Under the pieces are notes generated by a model. It was given only the letters and a program-made list of their open reading frames with translations. It was not told the origin of the DNA and ran no database searches. A stretch of DNA of 34,915 nt from Alphaproteobacteria bacterium (GTDB lineage Bacteria; Pseudomonadota; Alphaproteobacteria; UBA8366; Aestuariispiraceae): NCBI GenBank assembly GCA_006844765.1, contig SPJV01000020.1, forward strand, positions 1-34,915. The letters are read 5' to 3'. A program made the position numbers and the translations under genes. Positions 22,570 through 31,617 of the stretch are shown here, piece after piece. Position 1 is the first letter of the stretch. Each line of letters opens with the position of its first letter.

Positions 22570-23232
22570 TTAGCCGCGGTGCAGCCACCAGAATTTCTCG
22601 TTGATCGAGAAGATCGGTTTGTAGTGCTTCACCCGGTTCGCCTCGATAACCTGAGGAATCTGATTATCCAAAAGCCAAGCCTTGCCGCCTGCATAGACGG
22701 CTAGAATCGCGTGGCCGACATTCAGGTTCAAGTCCTGCACCACGACAATCCGCATTTCTTCCTTGGACCAACCGAGATGAAGGAGGGAGAGATACTTCGT
22801 AATCGCATAATCTTCACAATCCCCGTTGCGTTGCATGAACTGATTCGGGGTCGCCCAATAATCCTTCTTGTTGTAGTTCACCGGATCCAGGGTATAGAGC
22901 CATTTGTTTAGGAATTGATTGACCAGGGCCAATTGTTTGCCCTTGGACTGCCCTTTGATCTTGTTCAGGAAAATCCGCCACTTCGCCAGATGGCATTTTT
23001 GCCCCCCGCCGACTGTGCATTTTTTAAGTTCAGAGGGTTTTTCTTTCTCATAGCGCGCAATCGTATCCGTCCATTTCTTGAATTTGGACAGTTTCTTGGA
23101 GCGGATCTCTTTGGTTCCAAACAGCTTGTACTTCGCCGCTTCGGCGGGCGCCGGTACGCTGAGCGTTGCGCCAAACCCGATGAAGATCGCGAGGGCCAAG
23201 ACCAGGGGGGACAGAATGAACCTAAACAGCAT
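22570..23232 (-). CDS. LapG-like bacterial transglutaminase-type cysteine protease
   Basis: The 220-aa protein has a signal sequence (FILSPLVLALAIFIGFGATL, then APAEAA), so it should be periplasmic. The catalytic triad is Cys139 in QRNGDCEDYAI, His174 in NVGHAIL and Asp189 in LLDNQI, nearly the same spacing as LapG of Pseudomonas (Cys135, His172, Asp187 as I recall). LapG proteases clip a surface adhesin and are held back by the c-di-GMP receptor LapD. No LapD or large adhesin is in the window, but an EAL-like gene lies downstream and a membrane PAS/HD-GYP-like gene diverges upstream, so a c-di-GMP-linked role is plausible. Confidence 0.85.
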   Translation of the reverse strand: MLFRFILSPLVLALAIFIGFGATLSVPAPAEAAKYKLFGTKEIRSKKLSKFKKWTDTIARYEKEKPSELKKCTVGGGQKCHLAKWRIFLNKIKGQSKGKQLALVNQFLNKWLYTLDPVNYNKKDYWATPNQFMQRNGDCEDYAITKYLSLLHLGWSKEEMRIVVVQDLNLNVGHAILAVYAGGKAWLLDNQIPQVIEANRVKHYKPIFSINEKFWWLHRG

Positions 23233-23273
23233 CGTACTCGCTTTCGGTATCCGTATTCATTTTCCTGCCGTAT

Positions 23274-23320
23274 CGACTTTCTGGCGCACCGACTTTTTGG
23301 CGCATCGACACAGCGTCGAT
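23274..23320. repeat. 16-bp tandem repeat and adjoining palindrome in an intergenic region
   Basis: CGACTTTCTGGCGCAC (23274-23289) is followed directly by CGACTTTTTGGCGCAT (23290-23305), 14 of 16 bases alike. Next to it ATCGAC, ACAGC, GTCGAT (23304-23320) is a 6-5-6 inverted repeat. This lies in the ~315-bp gap (23233-23546) between the divergent LapG-like and PAS/HD-GYP-like genes. A further pair of GTTAAA boxes occurs at 23440 and 23452. These may be regulator sites for the divergent promoters. Otherwise I see nothing in the gap. Confidence 0.4.
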
Positions 23321-23546
23321 ATAGCTTGTTTCCGGCCGACATCCAGCCCGAACCGGCGGCAATCCTCTTGCGTGGCTCGATACCACACAGCAGGACTGTC
23401 GCTCCCCCGCAAATCAGTCTATACCATGTCCGGACCGAGTTAAAATACGGTGTTAAACGGGATTTGATCGGTTATTGTATCACGTGTCCGTGGGTTCGCT
23501 GTGAATCCTTGCGGGCTTTGTACTATGCGGGACGGGAGTGATAAGG

Positions 23547-25757
23547 GTGAGCGACAGCGAATCGGCGAAAGACGGCGCCAAGGCCGAAGCCAAGAAACCC
23601 GAGGCAAAAAAGAGCGACAAGCCGAAGAAAAGCTTGGCGCGCGAACAGTCCCAGGGTGGTAAAGCCGCAACATTACGGATGTTGATTACCGGCGTTGTAC
23701 TGGCTATCGGTGCAGCAATCGGTTTCTTCTTCGTCTTCCAGTTCGCAGAGGCCGAACGCCAGCGGGAAATGAACGACTGGCAGTCCCGCATGGGCATTGT
23801 CGCCGACAGCCGGTTCGCCGACCTGAACAAATGGCTTGATCAGCAGCTGGATGAGCTGCGTGGTCTGGCGGACAACGCTTCAGTACAGCTCTATATGACA
23901 ATCCTGCATGAAGCGGGTGCGACGGCAGAAGATGAAGATGCACCGGCAGAGCTCGGCTACCTCGCCAATCTGCTAACGGTCGTTGCTGATCGTGGCGGTT
24001 TTGTTGGTGAGGTCGCCGGACCGGAAGTCAGTGCCAACGTCAATCGCGTTGGCGTTGCCGGTCTCGCCCTCGTCGACTTAGAAGGCACCATCGTTGTCTC
24101 CAGTCCGGGTTTCCCGCCGATTGATGGAAAACTTAAAGCATTCTCAGCCGGCGTCGAAAAAGGTGAATCCGGCATCTCGCCGATGTATCTGAACAGCGCC
24201 GGCAATCCGTCGATGGCCTTCCAGGTTCCCGTCTACGCCCTGCAGGGCGATGAATCGGCGGCGTCCCAGATCGCCATCGTGATTGGTGTTAAGGAAACCG
24301 CAGAAGAGCTTTATCCGCTCCTAAAACAGCCGGGCGCGGTGGAAGAAACCGCGGAAGCCGTGATTGTTCGCCAGACTCAGCAGTCGATCGAATATCTCTC
24401 CCCGCTTCGCAATGGCAGCGACCCGCTGAAGGAAAAGCGGTCGGTTGATACGCCGGAGCTTGCTGGTTCCTGGGCGATCCGCACACCGGGCGGCTTTGCG
24501 ATCAAGACCGACTATGACAATGCCCGCGTCTTGGCGATGTCCCGGTCTTTCGAGCAGGTTCCCTGGACCCTGATGTACAAGATCAACTACGACGAAGCGC
24601 TGGCGGAGACCGAACAGCGTCTGGATACGATGATTGTGATCTTCGGATTGATCATCGTCCTGGTTCTCGTCGGCATGGTGGGGCTCTGGTATTTCGGGAC
24701 CTCGAAACGCGCGACTGAGGCGGCAGAACGGTTCGAAGCCTTGGCAAACCGCTTCCAAGGTCAGCGCAACTTCATGCACCTTGTGACCGATAGCCAACCG
24801 AACACCATCGTCATCCTGGATGAAAATGGTCATTACCGCTGGTTCAACAAGCGCGCACTGGATCTTGTCCGGATGGATCGCAACGACATGTTCGACAAAC
24901 ATGTCACGGCAATCCTTGGCCCGATCGAAGGCAAGCGGATTGCACAATGGGTCAAGGACTGCCTGGAAAAACAGGAGCATTTCTCGCACACTCATGAGAT
25001 GACGATCGGCGAGCAGGGCACCCTGGTTTATAAGTCGGACTTCATACCCCTGCCAGAACGCGAAGACTTCCCGCCGGGTGTCCTGATGGTATCGCAAGAT
25101 ATCACCGACAGTGTTCGGGAGCGGGAACGTCGCGAGCAAGCCATGCGCCAGTTGGTCGAAACGCTGGTCTCCGTTGTTGACCAACGCGATCCCTTCTCCG
25201 CCAACCACTCTGCCCGCGTTGGCATCGTATCCCGGGCAATCGCCGGGGAGATGGAGCTGGATCGCACCTTGGTCGAAACAGCTGCAGTTTCCGGAAACCT
25301 GATGAACCTCGGCAAGATATCGATCCCGAAAGAGGTTCTGACCAAACAGGGTCAACTAACCCCGGACGAAATCAAACTGATCCAGGGTTCGGTCCTCAAA
25401 AGTGCGGAACTGGTGGAAAATGTCGATTTCGACGGCCCGGTTTCCGATACACTGCGCCAGCTTCAGGAATTCGTCGATGGTTCGGGAACGCCGTCCGGTC
25501 TGCGCGGCGACGAAATCGTGGTCACCGCCCGGATCGTTTCTGCGGCCAATGCCTTTGTCGGTATGGTCAGTGCCCGGGCCTGGCGTGCGGGCATGGGCTT
25601 TGAGAAGGCAACCGACATCCTGATTTCAGAGACAGGCAAGAAATATGACCGTCGTGTCGTGATGGCCCTCGCAAACTACCTCGACAACCGGGGTGGCCGC
25701 GACGAGTGGGCAAATTTCGGTGAGGCGCCAGAGGAAGACGCAACACCGCCAGCCTGA
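23547..25757 (+). CDS. Membrane sensor with PAS and degenerate HD-GYP domains
   Basis: I chose the GTG at 23547 (GACGGGAG eight bases before) over the GTG at 23538; this gives 736 aa. The N-terminal 40 residues are rich in Lys/Ala/Glu. One transmembrane helix (about 44-65) and a second (about 361-385) enclose a ~295-residue periplasmic sensor region. A PAS domain (about 408-521, NTIVILDENGHYRWFNKRAL) precedes an HD-GYP-like domain. There the HD motif LHDIGKI reads NLMNLGKI, the next His is missing, and HHE..DGSGYP reads LQEFVDGSGTP. Metal binding and c-di-GMP hydrolysis are therefore unlikely; a sensing or scaffold role is inferred. The phosphatase gene follows closely. Confidence 0.85.
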   Translation: MSDSESAKDGAKAEAKKPEAKKSDKPKKSLAREQSQGGKAATLRMLITGVVLAIGAAIGFFFVFQFAEAERQREMNDWQSRMGIVADSRFADLNKWLDQQLDELRGLADNASVQLYMTILHEAGATAEDEDAPAELGYLANLLTVVADRGGFVGEVAGPEVSANVNRVGVAGLALVDLEGTIVVSSPGFPPIDGKLKAFSAGVEKGESGISPMYLNSAGNPSMAFQVPVYALQGDESAASQIAIVIGVKETAEELYPLLKQPGAVEETAEAVIVRQTQQSIEYLSPLRNGSDPLKEKRSVDTPELAGSWAIRTPGGFAIKTDYDNARVLAMSRSFEQVPWTLMYKINYDEALAETEQRLDTMIVIFGLIIVLVLVGMVGLWYFGTSKRATEAAERFEALANRFQGQRNFMHLVTDSQPNTIVILDENGHYRWFNKRALDLVRMDRNDMFDKHVTAILGPIEGKRIAQWVKDCLEKQEHFSHTHEMTIGEQGTLVYKSDFIPLPEREDFPPGVLMVSQDITDSVRERERREQAMRQLVETLVSVVDQRDPFSANHSARVGIVSRAIAGEMELDRTLVETAAVSGNLMNLGKISIPKEVLTKQGQLTPDEIKLIQGSVLKSAELVENVDFDGPVSDTLRQLQEFVDGSGTPSGLRGDEIVVTARIVSAANAFVGMVSARAWRAGMGFEKATDILISETGKKYDRRVVMALANYLDNRGGRDEWANFGEAPEEDATPPA

Positions 25758-25767
25758 ACCAGTCCCT

Positions 25768-26574
25768 GTGTTGGCTGAAACGCGCAACCAATCCCGCTGG
25801 CCTGACGCCCGTCCGGCCATACCACAGGGTGAGCGCGTCTATGCCATTGGCGACATTCATGGTCAGGCAAAACTGCTGGATGAGCTGCTTTGGAAGATCG
25901 GCGAGGATTTCGCCGCCGCGCCGGAAACATCCAGGCGCCTCATCTTTCTTGGCGACTATGTTGATCGGGGGCCGCGATCATCGGACGTGCTGGACCGACT
26001 GATCCAACTGACCGGCACAGATATCGACTGTGTTTTTCTGAAAGGAAATCATGAAGAGCGCTTTTTGCGTTTCGTCGGCGATAGCGACCTTTCAAACGGC
26101 CAAGGCTGGCTCAAATATGGCGGCGCTGAAGCATTGAAAAGCTACGGGATCACTGTCCCATTTTCCGTCTTGGACAGCATTGAACCAAACGATAGAGAGT
26201 TGGAGGCCATTCTAACCGAATGCGCAGAAGCCGTACCAAAGGCGCATTTAGATTTCCTTCGATGCTTACCGGTCTCGTTTCGCGTCGGGGATTACTTCTT
26301 TGCCCATGCAGGCATTCGGCCCGGCGTTCCCCTGAACCAACAATCCGAGCGGGATCTTATGTGGATTCGGCATGAATTCCTGGACAGCGAAGAATGCCAT
26401 CCGCTTTTCATCGTGCATGGTCACACACCGGTTATGCAGCCGGAGATCCGCGCAAACAGAATGGACATCGACACCGGCGCCGGATGGGACCGACAATTGA
26501 CCGCTGTGGTTCTTTGGGGTACCGAGCGGCGTTTCATAAGCGTTGGCCCTCCGCCACCGCCCGACGGATTCTAG
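25768..26574 (+). CDS. PP2A-like metallophosphoesterase (serine/threonine phosphatase family)
   Basis: The frame is open from 25693, inside the previous gene, but the GTG at 25768 just after that gene's stop gives a 268-aa protein of normal length; the start is not certain. The full set of PPP-family metal motifs is present: GDIHGQ, GDYVDRGPRSSD, KGNHEERF, FAHAGIRPG and HGHTPVMQPE. It should hydrolyse phosphate esters with two metal ions, with protein phosphoserine/threonine or diadenosine polyphosphates as usual substrates. Its position between a PAS/HD-GYP-like sensor and hldE is suggestive of co-transcription only. Confidence 0.9.
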   Translation: MLAETRNQSRWPDARPAIPQGERVYAIGDIHGQAKLLDELLWKIGEDFAAAPETSRRLIFLGDYVDRGPRSSDVLDRLIQLTGTDIDCVFLKGNHEERFLRFVGDSDLSNGQGWLKYGGAEALKSYGITVPFSVLDSIEPNDRELEAILTECAEAVPKAHLDFLRCLPVSFRVGDYFFAHAGIRPGVPLNQQSERDLMWIRHEFLDSEECHPLFIVHGHTPVMQPEIRANRMDIDTGAGWDRQLTAVVLWGTERRFISVGPPPPPDGF

Positions 26575-26596
26575 AACACACGGATTATTGAGGCTC

Positions 26597-28084
26597 ATGA
26601 ACGACACCATCGTCAGTGGCGCTGCCGACACCGACACGCTTTCCCGCCTGACCCAAGGCACTGTTCTGGTCGTCGGCGATATCATGCTGGATCGTTTCGT
26701 AGAAGGCGCGGTAGAGCGGATTTCTCCCGAAGCGCCGATCCCGATCCTGCGGGTCACCAATGAGCGTCAGGCCTTGGGCGGCGCCGGGAATGTCGCGCGC
26801 AATATCGCAAGCCTGGGTGGCTCGGTCCGGTTGGTAACCGCGATCGGAAACGACCCGGCAGGGCGTTCGGTCCTGGCAGAGCTTGCAGAGATGGAAACCG
26901 CAGAGGTCTTGCCCGTTACTGCCTCGGACCGCCCGACCGGGGTCAAGACGCGTTACATGGCGGCCACGCAGCAGTTGCTGCGGGCGGACCGGGAGACCGT
27001 CGCCCCGCTTTCAACCACCGATGCGACAGCCATCGTAACCCGTGCGAAAAGCGCGCTTGATGGTGCCGGCGCCATGATCCTGTCCGACTATGGCAAGGGC
27101 GTGCTGGCCCCTGAAACTCTTTCAGAACTGATCACCATCGCGCGGGAGGCTGGCGTCCCGGTGCTCGTCGACCCGAAGGGACGTGATTTCTCCATCTATC
27201 GCGGGGCCTCTCTCTTGACCCCGAACCGGCAAGAGCTGTCCTTGGCAAGCGGGATGCCGACCGACAACGATCAGGAAATTGCGGCGGCCTGCGCCACAAT
27301 CACACAAAATGCCGGCGTCGACGGTTTGCTCGCCACGCGCTCCGAGCAGGGAATGACGCTCTACCGAACTGACGCCGAAGCGCCCCAAATCGACAATCTG
27401 CCAACCCGCGCCCGGGCGGTTTACGACGTGGTCGGGGCTGGAGACACCGTGATCGCTGCAATGGCGCTGGGCCTCGCTGCCGGGCTTGATCCGGTCGCAT
27501 CTGCCCAGATCGCCAATAGGGCCGCCGGTATTGTCGTCGGTAAAGTCGGCACCGCTGTTGCCTATCCTGATGAAATCTTGGCCGACAGCCATGAAGATGC
27601 CTTTGCCGGCGCCGAGACGAAATGTGCCCCGCTTTCCGAAGCGATTGACCGGGTCGCCGGGTGGCGACGAGAGGGTCACAAAGTCGGCTTCACCAATGGC
27701 TGTTTCGACCTCCTACACCCGGGTCACGTTTCCCTGATCAGCCAGGCGGCGGCTGCCTGTGACAAGCTGGTTCTAGGACTTAACAGTGACGAAAGCGTCC
27801 GCCGTCTTAAAGGGGAGAGCCGACCGATCCAAAGTGAAGCGAGCCGAGCAACGGTTCTGGCCTCTTTGGAAGGGGTGGATCTGGTCGTCGTCTTCGGATC
27901 GGATACGCCGCTAGAGCTCATCAATGCCCTAAAGCCCGATCTGCTTGTTAAAGGGGCGGACTATACCAAGGACAAAGTCGTCGGCGCCGATGAAGTTGAA
28001 AGCTGGGGTGGACAAGTCATGCTGGCGGAACTTGTCGCCAACCAATCGACCACCAGTATCGCGAAGCGGATGAACGGCAAGTAA
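26597..28084 (+). CDS. hldE: Bifunctional D-glycero-beta-D-manno-heptose-7-phosphate kinase / 1-phosphate adenylyltransferase HldE
   Basis: The start MNDTIVSGAADTDTL at 26597 (TTGAGG upstream) gives 495 aa, close to E. coli HldE (477). Residues about 1-330 are a PfkB-type kinase: VVGDIMLDRFVEG, GGAGNVARN, and VVGAGDTVIAAMALGLAAG with the catalytic Asp. From about 345 is a nucleotidyltransferase with GFTNGCFDLLHPGHVSLI (HxGH motif), NSDESVRRLKG, RPIQ and the C-terminal ESWGGQVMLAELVANQSTTS. It makes ADP-heptose for the LPS inner core, so the organism should have heptose in its LPS. Confidence 0.96.
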   Translation: MNDTIVSGAADTDTLSRLTQGTVLVVGDIMLDRFVEGAVERISPEAPIPILRVTNERQALGGAGNVARNIASLGGSVRLVTAIGNDPAGRSVLAELAEMETAEVLPVTASDRPTGVKTRYMAATQQLLRADRETVAPLSTTDATAIVTRAKSALDGAGAMILSDYGKGVLAPETLSELITIAREAGVPVLVDPKGRDFSIYRGASLLTPNRQELSLASGMPTDNDQEIAAACATITQNAGVDGLLATRSEQGMTLYRTDAEAPQIDNLPTRARAVYDVVGAGDTVIAAMALGLAAGLDPVASAQIANRAAGIVVGKVGTAVAYPDEILADSHEDAFAGAETKCAPLSEAIDRVAGWRREGHKVGFTNGCFDLLHPGHVSLISQAAAACDKLVLGLNSDESVRRLKGESRPIQSEASRATVLASLEGVDLVVVFGSDTPLELINALKPDLLVKGADYTKDKVVGADEVESWGGQVMLAELVANQSTTSIAKRMNGK

Positions 28085-28110
28085 ACGCCCCAAGAGCCGC
28101 GACCATCGAA

Positions 28111-28671
28111 CTAGTCGTCTGTAACGCTCCCGCTGTATTCCAACGTCAAGGCATCATAGAAGTTTGTTTTGCCGAGCGGGATCGTGCCTGTCCTGCCCTT
28201 AAGCGCTGCCGTGCGCTCTAAATAGCTGGAAACTCCGAGGATAAAGGCGGGGTTCCCAGCTTCATCCAACAAGGGTGCATAGACACGTTCGGCATAGATA
28301 TCGGATTTGGAAAGGTCATTGTAACCATGGCCGACAAATCTATTCTCCAGCGCTTCCATCAACCGTCCGGCCAGCCGGGCCGCGTATTCTTCCGGCAAAA
28401 GCTCTCGAAACCACTTACCGATCACCGGACGCCCCCACCGCTCCTGAACGTGGTTTCCCATAATCACGCAGCGAAAATCATGACCGTCCCTGTGATACAG
28501 CCATATATGATCTATGAAGCCGAGCAGCTCTTCCGGTCGAATATCCCGGCGGTTCGGCAGGCTGTTTCCACCTTCGGTCAACCCCCGCCAATACGTTAGG
28601 AAGGACTTAGAGGTATCACCAAGCGGTGTAAGGGCTTCTGAAGGAACGTGCACAATCACCTCCGTCCCCAC
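28111..28671 (-). CDS. PAS_5-type PAS domain protein
   Basis: The 186-aa protein contains FLTYWRGLTEGGNSLPNRRD (about 24-43), LLGFIDHIWLYH, RCVIMGNHVQERWGRPVIG and a final VYAPLLDEAGNPAFILGVSS. This is the pattern of the PAS_5 family, found widely and in many copies in Rhodospirillales and relatives. The ligand and partners are unknown. There is no output domain, so it may act through another protein. It starts with GTG at 28671, 9 nt after the nucleoside hydrolase stop, and is convergent with hldE. Confidence 0.75.
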   Translation of the reverse strand: MGTEVIVHVPSEALTPLGDTSKSFLTYWRGLTEGGNSLPNRRDIRPEELLGFIDHIWLYHRDGHDFRCVIMGNHVQERWGRPVIGKWFRELLPEEYAARLAGRLMEALENRFVGHGYNDLSKSDIYAERVYAPLLDEAGNPAFILGVSSYLERTAALKGRTGTIPLGKTNFYDALTLEYSGSVTDD

Positions 28672-28680
28672 GTGTCCCCA

Positions 28681-29610
28681 TCATAGGGCAGAAATCCGGC
28701 TTGTCAGCAATTGATAGAAGGCTTCATCATCCACACCGGTCGCGACACGGGTGGGGCCGTCGGCATGCCACTCGGCAAGGCTCTTACCAAACTCCGCTTC
28801 GTTGCTTGTTTCGACACGCAGCCGCGCCGCTTCAAAGGTGAACAGTGACGGCTCCAGCAAATACGCAATGGTGCAGGGATCATGAAGTACCCGATCCGCA
28901 TCGACGCCACTATCGCGGTACCCTTTCAGCATGTCCGCCAGCATGAGGGCCTGTGGTGAGCCGATCTGCCTGATCCTGTCCAGCCGTTCATCGCTCAACG
29001 GAACCTGGCGGGTAACATCAAGCCCCATCATCACGACCGGCACTTTACCCTGAACCCGCTCCAATACGATTTGCGCCGCATGCGGATCGACCGCGAAGTT
29101 AAACTCCGCATGGGGTGTGACGTTTCCGGGCTGTGTCGCGACACCGCCCATAAACACCAGCTCATCCACCCCCTCCAGAAGATCCGGCGCCACGATCAGA
29201 GCCGCCGCGATATTCGTCATCGGGCCCGTCACAACCAGCGTAAGCGCTTCGCCCTTAGCCGCCGCTGCCCGGCATAGGTCCACGATCACATCCACCGCAT
29301 GTTTTTCCGAAGCCGGACCGGCGGGAACCGGGAGCGTAACGCCCCCAATACCGTTCTTGCCATGCACCTGCTCCGCAAATAATGGCTCGGTCATCAAAGA
29401 CCGATCACATCCTGCATGACAGGCGATATCTTCCCGCCCGGCCAGCGCCAGCAGGCCGCGGGCATTCTGAAATGTCGCTGCGAGCGGCACATTCCCGGCG
29501 ACCGCTGTTACCGCGCGCACATCCAACCGGTCCGGCGCTCCCAAGGCCATCAACAAGGCCGCAGCGTCATCCAAACCCGGATCGCAGTCATGGATCAATG
29601 CGGTTACCAT
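28681..29610 (-). CDS. Nucleoside hydrolase (inosine-uridine preferring type)
   Basis: The 309-aa protein opens with ALIHDCDPGLDDAAALLMAL, the Ca2+-binding Asp cluster D-x-D-x-G-x-D-D of nucleoside hydrolases. HGKNGIGGV, VVTGPMTNIAAAL, EFNFAVDPHAAQIVL and DPCTIAYLLEP follow, all family positions lining the ribose site. It cleaves the N-glycosidic bond of ribonucleosides for salvage. An acid-leucine DDAAAL motif and the full length suggest an active enzyme. The base preference cannot be told. It lies 33 nt after an alpha/beta-hydrolase gene and 9 nt before the PAS_5 gene, so it may be co-transcribed with both. Confidence 0.92.
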   Translation of the reverse strand: MVTALIHDCDPGLDDAAALLMALGAPDRLDVRAVTAVAGNVPLAATFQNARGLLALAGREDIACHAGCDRSLMTEPLFAEQVHGKNGIGGVTLPVPAGPASEKHAVDVIVDLCRAAAAKGEALTLVVTGPMTNIAAALIVAPDLLEGVDELVFMGGVATQPGNVTPHAEFNFAVDPHAAQIVLERVQGKVPVVMMGLDVTRQVPLSDERLDRIRQIGSPQALMLADMLKGYRDSGVDADRVLHDPCTIAYLLEPSLFTFEAARLRVETSNEAEFGKSLAEWHADGPTRVATGVDDEAFYQLLTSRISAL

Positions 29611-29643
29611 GCGATGATTTCCCTTACGTTCTTATCGATAAAC

Positions 29644-30579
29644 TCAATCTGTTTTATCGTCCCTATCATAGGGGACATGCGCCTTTAGAAACTTTTTCAC
29701 GACAGGCGTCCAAAGCGATAATCCCTCCTTCCGATAGATCACCGAATGACCGTTCTCCGCAAAGGGGGGGAGCATAGCAAGCTCTGATGCAGCCTGGCTT
29801 TTCGATTCATAGACATTGAAGATCGAATGGACCTCTTCTTCATCATTGAAGGTATCATTCTCACTAAAGACCCAAAGCGCCGGAACCAAGGTTCGCTTAG
29901 CAAAACCCTTAAAGGCCTGATACGCGTTCTTCTGAGCACAGAGCGTCCTTGTTCGCGTATTCTTTGCTGTGACCCCTGCAAAATCGATGATCGCCCGCAC
30001 CCCTTTCGGTTGCCGTGCCGCCGCAGCGATCACACCGGTCCCACCCCAGGATTGGCCGACCAGAATGACATGATCCGGATCGACCCAGTCCTGCTGCCGG
30101 AAGAACGCCAACACTTTCAGGATTTCATCGCCGACATAGTTGCCGGTGCGCGTGTAGTTCATGGTCAAACACACATTATGCTTCAATTGCCCTGAGCCTT
30201 GGGAGCGCCCAAAGCCAGCGCGCAAGGGGACCACCACATTATATCCCTGTTTCGCAAACCAATGGGCTGCCCAGGCAAGCGTGTCGCCCCCATACCAACG
30301 CCGTCGCTTATTGCTATTCGCCGGATCGCCGTGATTAACAATAACCAAGGGCCGCGCTTCTTCCCCCTGGTGACGATAGGCCATCGCCTGGATCAGAATC
30401 GCCTGACCATCATTCGTCGTGATCGGCACGCCCCACATTTGGCGGTCAATCTCCGGTGTACCCTTGGACGCCAAATTCTGGGGCTCCCCAATCGGCCCCT
30501 CTGTCTTGATCAGATCAACACAACCGGTCGTAAAAAGAATCGCCATGACCAATGTCGATACCGCCGCAACCCGGTTCAT
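29644..30579 (-). CDS. Exported alpha/beta-hydrolase, probable lipoprotein (copy 1)
   Basis: The start MNRVAAVSTLVMAILFTTGC at 30579 gives 311 aa with a signal sequence ending in T-T-G-C20. The lipobox is imperfect, but the paralogue next door has a perfect one. Catalytic elements are nucleophile Ser177 in VILVGQSWGG, Asp242 in VFSENDTF and His278 in FAENGHSV, with the oxyanion segment IVNHGDP. The dienelactone-hydrolase/acyl-peptidase-like fold does not show the substrate; an esterase or amidase is likely. It is about 60% identical to the gene at 30691-31617, so the pair arose by tandem duplication. Confidence 0.8.
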   Translation of the reverse strand: MNRVAAVSTLVMAILFTTGCVDLIKTEGPIGEPQNLASKGTPEIDRQMWGVPITTNDGQAILIQAMAYRHQGEEARPLVIVNHGDPANSNKRRRWYGGDTLAWAAHWFAKQGYNVVVPLRAGFGRSQGSGQLKHNVCLTMNYTRTGNYVGDEILKVLAFFRQQDWVDPDHVILVGQSWGGTGVIAAAARQPKGVRAIIDFAGVTAKNTRTRTLCAQKNAYQAFKGFAKRTLVPALWVFSENDTFNDEEEVHSIFNVYESKSQAASELAMLPPFAENGHSVIYRKEGLSLWTPVVKKFLKAHVPYDRDDKTD

Positions 30580-30690
30580 GCCGCCTGCGATCACATCTAC
30601 AACTACGGAGCCGGGACTAGTAAAGTCGCGATGCCCACTCAACAACCAGACGGCATGCAATCGAGTACAGAGCGCTCGCATCATTGCGGC

Positions 30691-31617
30691 CTAGGACCCG
30701 TCCGCCTGCGGAACGCGCCGATCCAGGAACGAGCGCACCACGGGTGACCATATCGGTACCCCACCCATCCTTGGGAAGAGCATATGTCCATTCTTTCCAT
30801 ACGGCGGCATAAGGGCGAGTTCCGCCGGACCGGATGCGATTTCGGCGTAAACAGCGTAGGTTTTCTGAAGATGCGAAATTTCTATATACGGATCGTTCTC
30901 GCTGAAGACCCAAAGAACCGGAATTTCCGTCGACTTCGCGTAGTCACTGAACGCTCGAAAAGCGTTCGTTGGATTGCAAAGTCCGGTCACTCGGTTTCTC
31001 GGCGTGATACCCGCGAAGTCGATCACCGCCCTAACGCCTGGAGGGCGGCGGGCGGCGGCGGCAACAACACCAATTCCTCCCCAGGACTGGCCAACAAGAA
31101 CGATATTGCCTCGATCAACCCAGTCCTGCTCCCGGAAGTGATCGACGATCTTGAGAATCTCGTCGGCGACCGAATTACCGGCTTGTTCATGCTTAAGCCA
31201 GATACAGCCCGTGCCCATCAACTGACCAGTGCCTTGGGACCTTCCGAATCCCGCACGCAAGGCGACGACCACATTGTACCCCCGATGGGCGAACCAGTGC
31301 GCCCCGTATCTATAACTATCAGTCGTGTAGCCACTCCGCCGCTTACTCGGGCTTACCGGATCACCGTGGTTAATAATGACGAGCGGCCGGCGGCGCGGGC
31401 TGCCCATATGCCGATAAACCATGCTTTGGATTAGGATCGGCTGGCCTTCATTGGTCGTAATGGGCACGCCCCATTCCTGACGCACGATCCCGAACCCCCG
31501 ACCGTCGACTTCGACTTCCTCAGGTTCGCCGATCGGTCCTTCGGTATCGATGAGGGAAAAGCAGCCGCTCAACAAAACTACTGATGCCACAACGAACAAA
31601 CGAACAATATGCCGCAC
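30691..31617 (-). CDS. Exported alpha/beta-hydrolase lipoprotein (copy 2)
   Basis: From the GTG at 31617 the protein is 308 aa: MRHIVRLFVVASVVLLSGCF with a perfect lipobox L-S-G-C19, then SLIDTEGPIGEP, the same phrase as the paralogue. The triad lies in VLVGQSWGGIG, VFSENDPY and YGKNGHML. The frame stays open to a GTG at 31713, adding MMPMLRFILSFFAMC and a second lipobox, LLSGCVDLIKTGGS. I take that as the remnant of another paralogue and prefer the inner start (AGGGGGATCG before GTG), but the outer start cannot be ruled out. The substrate is unknown. Confidence 0.8.
   Translation of the reverse strand: MRHIVRLFVVASVVLLSGCFSLIDTEGPIGEPEEVEVDGRGFGIVRQEWGVPITTNEGQPILIQSMVYRHMGSPRRRPLVIINHGDPVSPSKRRSGYTTDSYRYGAHWFAHRGYNVVVALRAGFGRSQGTGQLMGTGCIWLKHEQAGNSVADEILKIVDHFREQDWVDRGNIVLVGQSWGGIGVVAAAARRPPGVRAVIDFAGITPRNRVTGLCNPTNAFRAFSDYAKSTEIPVLWVFSENDPYIEISHLQKTYAVYAEIASGPAELALMPPYGKNGHMLFPRMGGVPIWSPVVRSFLDRRVPQADGS

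Noticed and set aside
23439..23460. CtrA-like box TTAA...TTAAAC
   Set aside because: The spacing between the TTAA halves is nine bases; the CtrA consensus needs seven.
24321..25355. 344-aa minus-strand open frame inside the PAS/HD-GYP-like gene
   Set aside because: It is a shadow of a well supported sensor gene and has no family features.
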